A stretch of DNA of 35,023 nt, taken from Microcaldota archaeon. GTDB taxonomy: Archaea; Micrarchaeota; Micrarchaeia; Micrarchaeales; CABMGC01. The notes under the pieces are model-generated. The model worked only from the letters and a program-made list of their open reading frames with translations, ran no database searches and was not told the origin of the DNA. Location: contig JAJZIU010000006.1 in the NCBI GenBank assembly GCA_021810455.1, forward strand, positions 1 to 35,023, given 5' to 3'. Made by a program: the position numbers and the translations under genes. Below are positions 6,488-14,396 of this stretch, piece by piece (the first letter of the stretch is position 1; each line of letters starts with the position of its first letter).

Positions 6488-7723
6488 TCAGAATCCGAAG
6501 AACTCTTCAAATGCATCTTCTAGTTTCTTCGGATTGCCCAACCCTATAAGTGCAGTTTCTCCTTCCTTGAGTTTCATCAACCTGCTTACAAAATCTATTT
6601 CGTACTTTTTCACATTCCTGTGTGGACTTTTTGTTGTAAAGGCCACGCATCCATATTTGTCGAATATGCTGTAGTCTATGTTTTTATCAGGCACGTCATC
6701 CAACTTTATTGCCAATGCCTTATTGCCTCCGAATATCTGGTTTGCAATTGCTGGATTTTTGTTTTTTGCAAATGCTCCAGTAATGTCATATATTGTTATT
6801 TTTTCCAGCTTTTGCTTTGAAGTTATTCTTTCAGGAACTGCCGAATAGTATTTTTGAAGAATTATGCCTGCAGTGATAAAGATTGCAGATAATACATAAT
6901 AAATTCTGATTGGCGTGTTAAGAATAACTGCAGAAAGAATGAATGTGCCAAATGGAATTACAAGCAAAGCATTGCCAACCATCTGCGGTCCGTACATCTT
7001 TATCGAATGGTAATACAGATTTGTAGCTATCCCAAAACCGAATATGCCGAAGAATGCCACTGAAAAAACTGCTGAAACAGGAAAACTAACAATCAAACTC
7101 GTATGTGTTGTCATGGCTAGCAATCCCATGAACACAAGCGAAGCAAGGTTGAAAAGGACAGTTGCTCCATAAATGTCAAATGTGTATTTGCTCATTGCGA
7201 GTGTTGCAAACGCACTACACATTGCAGAAATAAACACGAATCCCATGTATGGGGCTTGTGCATAATCAAAACTTAGCAGGGTTCCACCGCTTACTACGAT
7301 ATACACTCCTATGAAGCCTATTAGTATTGCAAACATTTGCATCCTGTTTATTTTTTGTTTCAATACAAGGGGGGTAAGCAGTGCGACAACGATGAGCCAA
7401 CTGCGTTGTATTATGGAAGATATGCTGGGATTTGTACCAAGAGTCCCTTCACCTAGCAAGAACCTATTCAATGCATTGTTTACTATGCCTACAACAATTA
7501 TTGCCACGAGTATCTTCGGTTTGCTTATCATCGAAACAAGACCCCTTCCTCTATCCATAATAAGACTGATTGTCAGAGAAGCCGCAAAACCCAACAAGAA
7601 AGCATAAAATAGTTGAGGAATAAGCCCTATCGTGCTTCCGCCTATCTGTAGCAGTATCGTGTATAACGTGTATATGGATACTATCGAAGCAAGAGCAAGC
7701 AAAGGTTTGTATCCTGAATCCAT
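6488..7723 (-). CDS. EamA/DMT-type membrane transporter with C-terminal soluble domain
   Basis: The first 305 residues or so of this 411-aa protein form about ten hydrophobic helices with the two-fold layout of the drug/metabolite transporter superfamily; MFAILIGFIGVYIVVSGG and ATNLYYHSIKMYGPQ resemble the ends of the two EamA repeats. From about residue 308 a soluble tail of about 100 residues follows (LEKITIYDITGAF to EEFFGF), which ordinary EamA proteins lack. The substrate cannot be told. The gene is divergent from an Lrp-like regulator, with an inverted repeat around its TATA region, so control by that regulator is plausible. Its stop codon lies 7 bp from the right hairpin of the IS-like relic. 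Confidence 0.75.
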   Translation of the reverse strand: MDSGYKPLLALASIVSIYTLYTILLQIGGSTIGLIPQLFYAFLLGFAASLTISLIMDRGRGLVSMISKPKILVAIIVVGIVNNALNRFLLGEGTLGTNPSISSIIQRSWLIVVALLTPLVLKQKINRMQMFAILIGFIGVYIVVSGGTLLSFDYAQAPYMGFVFISAMCSAFATLAMSKYTFDIYGATVLFNLASLVFMGLLAMTTHTSLIVSFPVSAVFSVAFFGIFGFGIATNLYYHSIKMYGPQMVGNALLVIPFGTFILSAVILNTPIRIYYVLSAIFITAGIILQKYYSAVPERITSKQKLEKITIYDITGAFAKNKNPAIANQIFGGNKALAIKLDDVPDKNIDYSIFDKYGCVAFTTKSPHRNVKKYEIDFVSRLMKLKEGETALIGLGNPKKLEDAFEEFFGF

Positions 7724-7729
7724 AATACT

Positions 7730-7759
7730 CAGTGGTCTTTTTAAGTTTTAAAACCACTG
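7730..7759. promoter_or_regulatory. Inverted repeat around the transporter TATA box
   Basis: CAGTGGT (7730-7736) and ACCACTG (7753-7759) are perfect inverted arms separated by 16 bp of T/A-rich sequence that would be the minus-strand TATA box, 15-30 bp before the transporter start. A protein binding both arms would block the promoter. The Lrp-like regulator encoded next door is the obvious candidate. Confidence 0.5.
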
Positions 7760-7836
7760 CTTTTATCGAAATTTATTTACATTATTTTAGGATTTCAGTA
7801 CCAACTTTTTTATGTTTAATAGTAAACGAATAATAT

Positions 7837-8844
7837 ATGGTGGAAGAGTTTGATTTGACAAATAGGGAAAAACTCATACTCAAAGAACTAAGTGCGTATT
7901 CTAGAACAAGCCTGGCACGCTTGGCAACCCTTGCTAATTGCTCTCCGGCAAAGGCAAACAAACTGTTAAATCGATTGGTGGATAAGTTAGGCATCAGGTT
8001 TACGCTTGAAGTAAATATGGATAAGATGGGTTTTGAAGAGAAACATCTCATAATGGTAAAATTTGGCAAAAAACCAAACGAGTCATTTCTTATCGACTTT
8101 TTCAAGAATGATCTTTATTCACAAAATGTATACATGGCTAAAGGTGGTTTTGATCTATTCATATTTGCTGCTGCCGACACATCTGATAACTACATACAAT
8201 GGGAAACCAATCTGGCATCAAATCTTTCAGAGTATTTGCCTGAACTATATCCATCAAGTTATGTGCAAGTGCATCTAGGATACATGCCCATGAATGATAA
8301 TTTTGCAGAATTTGTCAAAGGGATTGATAGTAAAGATAAACAAATACTAAAGCTTCTTAATGAAAATTCTCGGATTAGTTACAGAGACATTGGTAAAAAA
8401 TTAGGAATAAACGAAGACACAATAAGATATAGGGTGTTCCGACTTTCTAAAGAAGGAGTAATAGAAAGATTTACGATTGCAATACAGGATCCTCCAGGTT
8501 TCCTTGTCACTTTTCTAACGAGATACAGATTCAATAAGAATACTGTCGGTGAACTTTTTCCTGCGATACGAAAACATAATCAAAGCGAAATAGAAACGCC
8601 TCCCCTCATAAACGCCACTCCGCTTGTAGCAGTTTTAAGTGGTAGTTCACGTTTGTGTGTGTTCAATTATGGGAGAACTCTCGACGATGCACTTAATTTC
8701 GGAGTTAAATGGTACTCACACCTTCTAAGAAACAACAATCCACATATAACACGTGCGATAATTCTAAAGCCTGTAAAAGGCTTGCTTCCTTTGAGAAATC
8801 TCGATCCAAAACGATATTACAAATATATGTGGAACATAAAATAA
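7837..8844 (+). CDS. Tandem Lrp/AsnC-like transcription regulator
   Basis: This 335-aa protein contains two copies of a helix-turn-helix plus ligand-domain-like unit. The first HTH is at about 7-55 (LTNREKLILKELSAYSR) and the second at about 165-210 (IDSKDKQILKLLNENSRISY, then DIGKKLGINEDTIRYRVFRL). Ordinary Lrp proteins have one unit of about 150 residues, so this is a duplication. It probably binds DNA near its own promoter and that of the divergent EamA transporter. The start ATG at 7837 follows a TATA-like TTTATGTTTAATAG. GTTTA-ATAG-TAAAC just before the ATG is a small palindrome that might serve autoregulation. Confidence 0.8.
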   Translation: MVEEFDLTNREKLILKELSAYSRTSLARLATLANCSPAKANKLLNRLVDKLGIRFTLEVNMDKMGFEEKHLIMVKFGKKPNESFLIDFFKNDLYSQNVYMAKGGFDLFIFAAADTSDNYIQWETNLASNLSEYLPELYPSSYVQVHLGYMPMNDNFAEFVKGIDSKDKQILKLLNENSRISYRDIGKKLGINEDTIRYRVFRLSKEGVIERFTIAIQDPPGFLVTFLTRYRFNKNTVGELFPAIRKHNQSEIETPPLINATPLVAVLSGSSRLCVFNYGRTLDDALNFGVKWYSHLLRNNNPHITRAIILKPVKGLLPLRNLDPKRYYKYMWNIK

Positions 8845-8928
8845 GACTATAGGGCATTTAGACATTCTTTCTCAATAAACTGCTACTGAAATCCGAAATA
8901 TTAGTAAATAAATTCGGAAATAAAACAA

Positions 8929-8940
8929 TCTATATAAATG
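8929..8940 (+). promoter_or_regulatory. TATA box of the ncRNA candidate
   Basis: TCTATATAAATG is centred about 27 bp before G8961, where the structured RNA candidate would begin. This is the expected archaeal spacing. Confidence 0.6.
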
Positions 8941-8960
8941 TCAAAAATCACAATGTTCTT

Positions 8961-9061
8961 GTTGGGACTAGAGTGGGGAATCTGGTAATGCCAAGTGAAA
9001 ACTACTTTTCACACACCCTCAAATTTGGCATTTCTTCTGAATGACTCTACTCCTGCCCAAC
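8961..9061 (+). ncRNA. Structured non-coding RNA candidate
   Basis: Between two genes lies a 101-nt sequence that folds as one closed unit. GTTGGG (8961-8966) pairs with CCCAAC (9056-9061), AGAGT (8970-8974) with ACTCT (9044-9048), AATGCCAA (8987-8994) with TTGGCATT (9025-9032) and GTGAAAA (8995-9001) with TTTTCAC (9006-9012). A good TATA box lies at the right distance for a start at 8961. No ORF fits. The hairpin with a large internal loop is somewhat like an H/ACA guide, but no ACA box is clear after the basal stem. GGTAATGCCA (8984-8993) can alternatively pair with TGGCATTACC at 9076-9085, so a switching leader for the downstream gene is another possibility. Confidence 0.55.
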
Positions 9062-9182
9062 TTATAATTACGTACTGGCATTACCTCTTTATATTGCTTT
9101 GACTAAACAGATGGCTCTAAACCACTCTAGCACAAAACATGCTTATTTAAAGATAAACTACGCACACTTACAGTGTCATTCC

Positions 9183-9725
9183 ATGAAAGTAACACATTAT
9201 CCATTGTCAAGGTTCGCAAGGATCACATTACTGTGCGGACTTATAGTAAATATTATAGCACTTTTAATTTTTGCTCATTATTATCAAATGTTACCCAGTA
9301 CCATACCTAACCACTTGAACTTAAATCATAATGCTTTGGGTCCGAAAACCTCACTGTTGGTCATACCTGCAATATTTTGGACAGTGTTTGTACTGTTTTT
9401 GGTAATAATACATTTCAGATATACATTATTGGAGAAATATCCCTATCTGATAAATCTTCCATCATTCGTATACAGATTAGGCATGGAGAAGAATCCAAAA
9501 CTTGAAGGTGAAGTGATAAACAAGGTATTCACTGTATACTCTCTAACGATGTTATATGTGCCTATAGTTAATCTCATACTTACCCTGTCATTACTTCCTA
9601 ATGCTGGGCACGGTTTGTATGCAAGGACCATTCTTCCATTCATCTTTATTACTGTTGCAATATTCGTAATAGCTGTTTTTGCATTGTACAGGAACATATA
9701 TCGGAGTTTTGCAAAAAGAAACTGA
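9183..9725 (+). CDS. DUF1648-like multi-pass membrane protein
   Basis: This 180-aa protein has about four membrane helices. The first is followed by MLPSTIPNHLNLNHNALGPK, the pattern (LP..IP.HFN..G...K) of the DUF1648 domain found in SdpI-like proteins. The ORF track begins at a TTG (9099), but ATG 9183 is preferred because the hydrophobic start and the TATA-like TTATTTAAAG at about 9143 fit a leaderless or short-leader transcript. No partner is nearby; it follows the structured RNA candidate and converges with the HMGR-like gene. The role is unknown; SdpI relatives give immunity to toxic peptides, but this need not apply. Confidence 0.65.
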   Translation: MKVTHYPLSRFARITLLCGLIVNIIALLIFAHYYQMLPSTIPNHLNLNHNALGPKTSLLVIPAIFWTVFVLFLVIIHFRYTLLEKYPYLINLPSFVYRLGMEKNPKLEGEVINKVFTVYSLTMLYVPIVNLILTLSLLPNAGHGLYARTILPFIFITVAIFVIAVFALYRNIYRSFAKRN

Positions 9726-9817
9726 ACTAAATCAAAAACCAGTGCCTGGTACTTGTAATCATTTGCCACAGTGTCTTTCGGTGAACTATTTCTAGTCCTT
9801 TACAATTGCATTGTTGT

Positions 9818-11254
9818 CTACTTCACTATCTCTTTCTTTGTTTCGTGCAGTGAGCCCGTATGCGCCAATCTGTGCTGGTTCAGACCTCCTGCCATTAGGA
9901 TGCTTACAGTCAGCCCTGCCACTTTCGCAGCACTTATGCCCTGATCATGCGCGTCTATTCCGATTATCGCTTCGCACTCGTTTCTTTGCTGTGTCCTTAT
10001 CCCTTCTACTCCCCACTCGAAGTTTCTTATGCTAAGCGTGTACTCTACTCCTCTTACATTTCTTCTTTCGGTTTCCCTTGCTTCCACATTTATCACTGAA
10101 GATACGAATGCAGGGCTTGCCGGCCTTATTGCCCTGAACAGCGCATCAAGTATCTCATTCTCCATGCCTGTGTGCGAATTCGCTCCTTGGAAATCCGTCC
10201 ATCTGTGGTACTTGGAATCGTGCATTTCACAGAACTCTGAAATAGATATGCCTGGCATCATCACCTTTCTTTCTCCATTTACCGTTTCTCTGACTTCAAA
10301 TTCTCTCATGAGATATTCTCCTGGCAGGAATAATGTACCGCTTACGTTTCTTCCACGTACGTTCCTTACTGCGGGTCTCAGATCTCCATCCTCTCCACCG
10401 GCAAGCCATAGTGTTTTGTACTCTATTCCCAACGAATTAAGTTTAGGTATTATGTGACTTTCCATCAACTTTCCGGTTATTCCTGTTGCGGCCTCGTGTC
10501 CAAACGAATTTCCAAACATTTCGTATATGAAGTTTATCGAAAGTTCTACATCATAACCTGAGTTTATCTTGTTGAATGTCAATTCGGCCAATCTTCCATT
10601 TATGCACTCGACTTTTCTGCTGCCCGTTTTAAGTAAGTCTTCGTAGAAATTCTCTTCTTTCAAAGCCGCAATCGCAGCGTTTGCATCGTACGTGGAATTG
10701 AACTTCATTGTTGGAGATCTTGTTGCCCTAGAAGTTTCATCTATTGTGACGCTTACTTTCCCGTGCTCTCCGTAATTTCCCAACTTCTTTATCATTGTCA
10801 ATCCATAGCTTACTCCTTCCACTACTCCCTGTCTTACCGGACTTAACGGAACCATTCTTTCAAACGAGTATATTTCTCCCTCTTTTCTTTTTCGCACTTC
10901 AGCTGCAACAGGTCCTACTATGCTTATTCCGTCACCTCCGAGATACTGCGCTATTATTGGTATCTGGTTTCCCTTCTCAGATGTTATCACTGGGCATGCC
11001 AAAGCCGAATTTCTTAGGTAAGGCAGCTGCACTTCGTACTTCTCTTCAATAAATCTTCTTACGGCTTCAGCCGCATGCCCTCTGTAAAAGCCTTCTGTAT
11101 TGGCGTGCCTTTGTCTCTGTGAATCATTCATCGGATATAATTGCTTTAATCTATCCGAAACCTTGTGCAATTGGAGTTCTCCTCTCATCAGTTCTGATAC
11201 GACGCTCTTCATCGATCCGCTTCTTTCAAGTTCTCTGTCTTTTTTGTATATCAT
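9818..11254 (-). CDS. HMG-CoA reductase-like protein with altered catalytic residues
   Basis: Several blocks of this 478-aa protein follow archaeal class I HMG-CoA reductase in order: RGELQLHKV (24-32), RATRSPTMKF (176-185), the NSFGHEAATGITGKL block (249-263) at the position of DAMGMNM, DLRPAVRNVRGRNVSG (291-306) at the DKKPAAIN-GRGRSV block, NSHTGMENEILDALF (359-373) at the NAHxAN helix, and a C-terminal helix AKVAGLTVSILMAGGLNQ. By eye the catalytic Glu, Lys, Asp (GQD) and His positions are all changed. The protein may therefore bind a CoA thioester but catalyse something else. It overlaps the SucD-like gene by ATGA and is probably cotranslated. The alignment is from memory, so the family call is moderate. 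Confidence 0.6.
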   Translation of the reverse strand: MIYKKDRELERSGSMKSVVSELMRGELQLHKVSDRLKQLYPMNDSQRQRHANTEGFYRGHAAEAVRRFIEEKYEVQLPYLRNSALACPVITSEKGNQIPIIAQYLGGDGISIVGPVAAEVRKRKEGEIYSFERMVPLSPVRQGVVEGVSYGLTMIKKLGNYGEHGKVSVTIDETSRATRSPTMKFNSTYDANAAIAALKEENFYEDLLKTGSRKVECINGRLAELTFNKINSGYDVELSINFIYEMFGNSFGHEAATGITGKLMESHIIPKLNSLGIEYKTLWLAGGEDGDLRPAVRNVRGRNVSGTLFLPGEYLMREFEVRETVNGERKVMMPGISISEFCEMHDSKYHRWTDFQGANSHTGMENEILDALFRAIRPASPAFVSSVINVEARETERRNVRGVEYTLSIRNFEWGVEGIRTQQRNECEAIIGIDAHDQGISAAKVAGLTVSILMAGGLNQHRLAHTGSLHETKKEIVK

Positions 11255-12126
11255 CTATTCACCATTCTTATGAATTCCAAAACCTCATCAGGCTTCCTCG
11301 CTATTCTCGCATTAGCCTTTCTGAGTTCTGCTTCCTTGCTTGCCATCGATCCTGCACCATTGCTTATTATGGCTCCTGCATGTCCCATTCTTTTTCCTTC
11401 AGGCGCTGCGCTTCCTGCCATGTAGGCTATCAGCGGCTTTGTGAATTTACCATCAATAATGAGCTTTGCAGCCTCCTCCTCCTGGCTGCCTCCTACCTCT
11501 CCTATCATCAGCACACATTTTGTATCATTATCTTTTTCGAATTCCAGTAAGAGGTCAGCGAACCGGGTTCCTATTACAGGATCTCCTCCAACTCCGACGC
11601 ATGTTGATTGCCCAAATCCTGCCGTAGTCATTCTGGACACCAGTTCGTACATCAGTGTTCCGCTTCTTGAAATAACTCCAACATTCCCTTCCACAAAATA
11701 CCTGTTTGGCACGAATCCTATCTTGCACCTGTATTTTGGAACTATCAGTCCTGCCGTATTCGGTCCTATAACTTTCGTTCCTTTTGATTTTGCATATTCC
11801 ACTATCTTCAGTGCGTCATGAAGAGGCACATATTCCGGTATTATTACAAGAAGTTTTACTCCTGCGTCTATCGCTTCGAATGCCGCTTCCTTAGCTGCCT
11901 TTCCTGGTACAAACAACGCGCTTGCGTTTGCACCGGTTTTTTCAACTGCTTCCTTTACTGTGTTGAATACTGGCACGTTATAAATCGTTTCTCCTCCTGC
12001 ACCAGGGCGCACTCCTGCAACTACCCTTGTTCCGTACTCAAGCATCGTCCTCGTGTGCTCCTTTCCGGCATTGCCCGTTATTCCCTGAACTATCAATTTT
12101 GTTGAATCATCTAACAGTATTGCCAT
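11251..12126 (-). CDS. sucD: Succinyl-CoA synthetase-like alpha subunit
   Basis: This 291-aa protein has the normal length of an alpha subunit of ADP/GDP-forming succinyl-CoA ligase. The N-terminal CoA-binding Rossmann domain starts LIVQGITGNAGKEHTRTML, GPNTAGLI matches the family GPNxPG block and MGHAGAIIS carries the phosphohistidine. With the beta subunit it would interconvert an acyl-CoA plus ADP and phosphate with the free acid plus ATP. Related malate-CoA ligases share these motifs, so the acid is not proven. It overlaps the beta-subunit gene upstream by 20 bp and the HMGR-like gene downstream by 4 bp, which implies one operon and perhaps one CoA-thioester pathway. Confidence 0.88.
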   Translation of the reverse strand: MAILLDDSTKLIVQGITGNAGKEHTRTMLEYGTRVVAGVRPGAGGETIYNVPVFNTVKEAVEKTGANASALFVPGKAAKEAAFEAIDAGVKLLVIIPEYVPLHDALKIVEYAKSKGTKVIGPNTAGLIVPKYRCKIGFVPNRYFVEGNVGVISRSGTLMYELVSRMTTAGFGQSTCVGVGGDPVIGTRFADLLLEFEKDNDTKCVLMIGEVGGSQEEEAAKLIIDGKFTKPLIAYMAGSAAPEGKRMGHAGAIISNGAGSMASKEAELRKANARIARKPDEVLEFIRMVNR

Positions 12127-13246
12127 TCGTAATCACCTTGCTTACTTCAGCAACCGCTTCCTCCAGGGAGCGTATGTTCCTTATTCCCGCATTTTTCAGT
12201 ATCTCAGCACCTTTTTCCTCCTGATTTCCAACCATTCTTACTACTACCGGGATGCTTCCTTTGTTCTCATTCGCGAATTTCACTATTCCTTCTGCCATCG
12301 AATCGCATCTGTTCAAACCTGCGAAAAGATTTACGAACATAACGCTGATTCCCGATTTCTTTTTCAGTATGTTGAATGCTTTGTATATTCCTTCTCCATC
12401 TATCTGCGCAACATCAAGAAAATCAGCAGGCTTGCACCTGTTTTCATTCAACAGGTCTATAGTTGCCATGCACAATCCCGCACCGCTGCACACTATCCCT
12501 ACGTTTCCTTCAAGATCTACGTAATGCCAGCCAGCCTCGTTCATCTCTTTTTCATAAACCGTGACCGCTTCTTGTTTCTTTATATTGTTAAATTTCTCAT
12601 GCTTGAACAGCGAATCATCATTAACCGTTAGCACCGCATCAAGCGCAACCAGCTCTCCGTTTTTTGCAAGAGCCAGGGGATTTATTTCTATCAATTCTGC
12701 GTCCATTTCCGAGAATATCTTCCACAGTGTCTTTGTAATTTTTATTATTCCTTCTTCCAATTCTCCTAATCCTGCCTCCATTATGGTTCTCTTCACTTCT
12801 TTTTCATCTATTCCTTCAATAAGTCCTATGTGCAACTTTTTCACACTGTTCCTATTTTCAATTGCTATTTCCTCAATTTCCATGCCTCCGGAAGGACTGA
12901 TTATCAGCACAGGTTTTCCAACCTCGAAATCTATTGCAATTGCTACGTAAATTTCCTTGAACATCCCTATTTTTTCCTCAATTATTATTTCATTGATCAC
13001 TGTTCCATTGAATGTTTTTCCCAATACCTTGTTTGCAAACTCTCTTACCTGTTCTTCTTTGTTTGCAAATGAAACCAAGCCTGTCTTTCCCCTTTTCTTT
13101 ATGCCTATTGGTTTTAGTACTACATCTTGCCCAAGCTTGTTGAACAGTTCGTTTGCTTCATCAATGTTTCTTGCAATGCCTCCTCTTGGCACTGCTATCC
13201 CTTCCGCTTTGAAAATTTCCTTTGCTTCATTTTCACGAAGATTCAT
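12107..13246 (-). CDS. sucC: Succinyl-CoA synthetase-like beta subunit
   Basis: This 379-aa protein is the ATP-grasp partner of the alpha subunit. It begins with the N-terminal ATP-grasp fold (MNLRENEAKEIFKAEGI, then VLKPIGIKKRGKTG), has ELIEINPLAL for metal/nucleotide binding and GNVGIVCSGAGLCMATID opening the C-terminal CoA-ligase domain. It is the first gene of the operon. GGAG lies before the ATG at 13246, and a minus-strand TATA-like TATTTAAAG lies near 13308-13316. The GTP or ATP preference cannot be decided. Confidence 0.88.
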   Translation of the reverse strand: MNLRENEAKEIFKAEGIAVPRGGIARNIDEANELFNKLGQDVVLKPIGIKKRGKTGLVSFANKEEQVREFANKVLGKTFNGTVINEIIIEEKIGMFKEIYVAIAIDFEVGKPVLIISPSGGMEIEEIAIENRNSVKKLHIGLIEGIDEKEVKRTIMEAGLGELEEGIIKITKTLWKIFSEMDAELIEINPLALAKNGELVALDAVLTVNDDSLFKHEKFNNIKKQEAVTVYEKEMNEAGWHYVDLEGNVGIVCSGAGLCMATIDLLNENRCKPADFLDVAQIDGEGIYKAFNILKKKSGISVMFVNLFAGLNRCDSMAEGIVKFANENKGSIPVVVRMVGNQEEKGAEILKNAGIRNIRSLEEAVAEVSKVITNGNTVR

Positions 13247-13408
13247 TGTGCACTCCTTGCGCTAAGCATGAATTGATTAGCGTTAAGAGAAGTCTTTGTC
13301 ATCCTCTTTAAATACTATCAGAATGTTCGTCTATTGCCATATTACAGTACGTTGAAACGTAAATCCACTGTTTTATCGTAAATTGGTTAATACCTTTCTA
13401 TTCAATGT

Positions 13409-14371
13409 ATGTCTGAGGAGATTTTGATGGAAAAGAAAATGAAAGCAATTGTGATACACGGGTATGGGGATTCAAACGTGCTTACTCAAGAGCAAGTGGA
13501 TATTCCCGAATTAAAACCTGATGAAGTTCTTATAAAAGTTCATTACACAAGCGTCAATCCTGTGGATTGGAAGATGAGATCTGGTTTGTTAAAGGATCAC
13601 ATGCCTTTAAAATTCCCCGCAATACTCGGAATCGATGTTGCAGGAACAATCGAGAAAACAGGTTCGGATTCCAAAAAATTCAAGGTTGGAGACAAGGTAT
13701 TCTGCAGGGCAGATGTATCAAACGGTGGAAGTTATTCCGAATACGTCGCAGTAAATGAGGACAATGTTGCTCATGCTCCTGAGAGCATATCATTAAAGGA
13801 AACCGCAGCCCTTCCTGTTACTGCGGGAACCGCATGGAGTTCCCTTTTCGATACTGCCAATCTTAACTCAGGGCAGAAGGTTCTCATAACTGGCGCATCT
13901 GGTGGTGTAGGTATAATGGCCGTGCAATTTGCAAAGAAGGCAGGCGCATACGTCATATGCACTACATCAAAACCGAACATTGAACTTCTGAAAAGCCTCG
14001 GTGCTGATGAAGTTATCGATTACACTGAAGGTGATTTTAGCCTGAAGGTTTCAAATGTTGATGTGGTTCTAGATACTGTTGGTGGTGAAACACTGCAAAA
14101 AGCTCACACGGTTTTGAAGAAAGGCGGCATTCTTGTCGCTATTGCAGGGCAACCTGATATTTCACTTGCTGAGAAGCACGGTATAAAAGCAACACGATTG
14201 TCAGTTCAGACTGATGGTAAGAAACTTGGGGAAATCGCAAGAGCTATCGATGAAGGAAAACTCAAGGTTGTGATATACAAAGAGTTTCCTTTGGAAAGAA
14301 TTGCTGAGGCGCATGATCTTAGTGAAAGCAGAAAGGCAGTTGGGAAGATTGTTGTTACTGTGTCTGAGTAG
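13409..14371 (+). CDS. Zinc-independent MDR-family NADPH oxidoreductase (quinone reductase-like)
   Basis: This 320-aa protein is a medium-chain dehydrogenase/reductase. The GroES-like N-domain holds YTSVNPVDWKMRSG and PAILGIDVAGTIEKTG, and the Rossmann domain has ITGASGGVGIMAVQFAK, the NADPH-binding motif of quinone oxidoreductases. The zinc-site cysteines of alcohol dehydrogenases are absent. It probably reduces quinones or enones in the cytoplasm. The track start is ATG 13409, but GAGGAG at 13415-13420 is well placed as a ribosome binding site for the in-frame ATG at 13427, so the protein may be six residues shorter. It is the last normal-looking gene before the AT-rich defence-like module. 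Confidence 0.88.
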   Translation: MSEEILMEKKMKAIVIHGYGDSNVLTQEQVDIPELKPDEVLIKVHYTSVNPVDWKMRSGLLKDHMPLKFPAILGIDVAGTIEKTGSDSKKFKVGDKVFCRADVSNGGSYSEYVAVNEDNVAHAPESISLKETAALPVTAGTAWSSLFDTANLNSGQKVLITGASGGVGIMAVQFAKKAGAYVICTTSKPNIELLKSLGADEVIDYTEGDFSLKVSNVDVVLDTVGGETLQKAHTVLKKGGILVAIAGQPDISLAEKHGIKATRLSVQTDGKKLGEIARAIDEGKLKVVIYKEFPLERIAEAHDLSESRKAVGKIVVTVSE

Positions 14372-14396
14372 CTTTCTGGCTTAGTCGTGGTTATAA

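Noticed and set aside
8961-9061. Assigning the ncRNA candidate to H/ACA or C/D guide RNA
   Set aside because: No clear ACA after the basal stem and no C/D boxes in proper places, so it is left unclassified.
9818-11254. Calling the gene a functional HMG-CoA reductase (hmgA)
   Set aside because: The scaffold is similar but the catalytic positions appear changed, so the mevalonate-pathway function is not supported.
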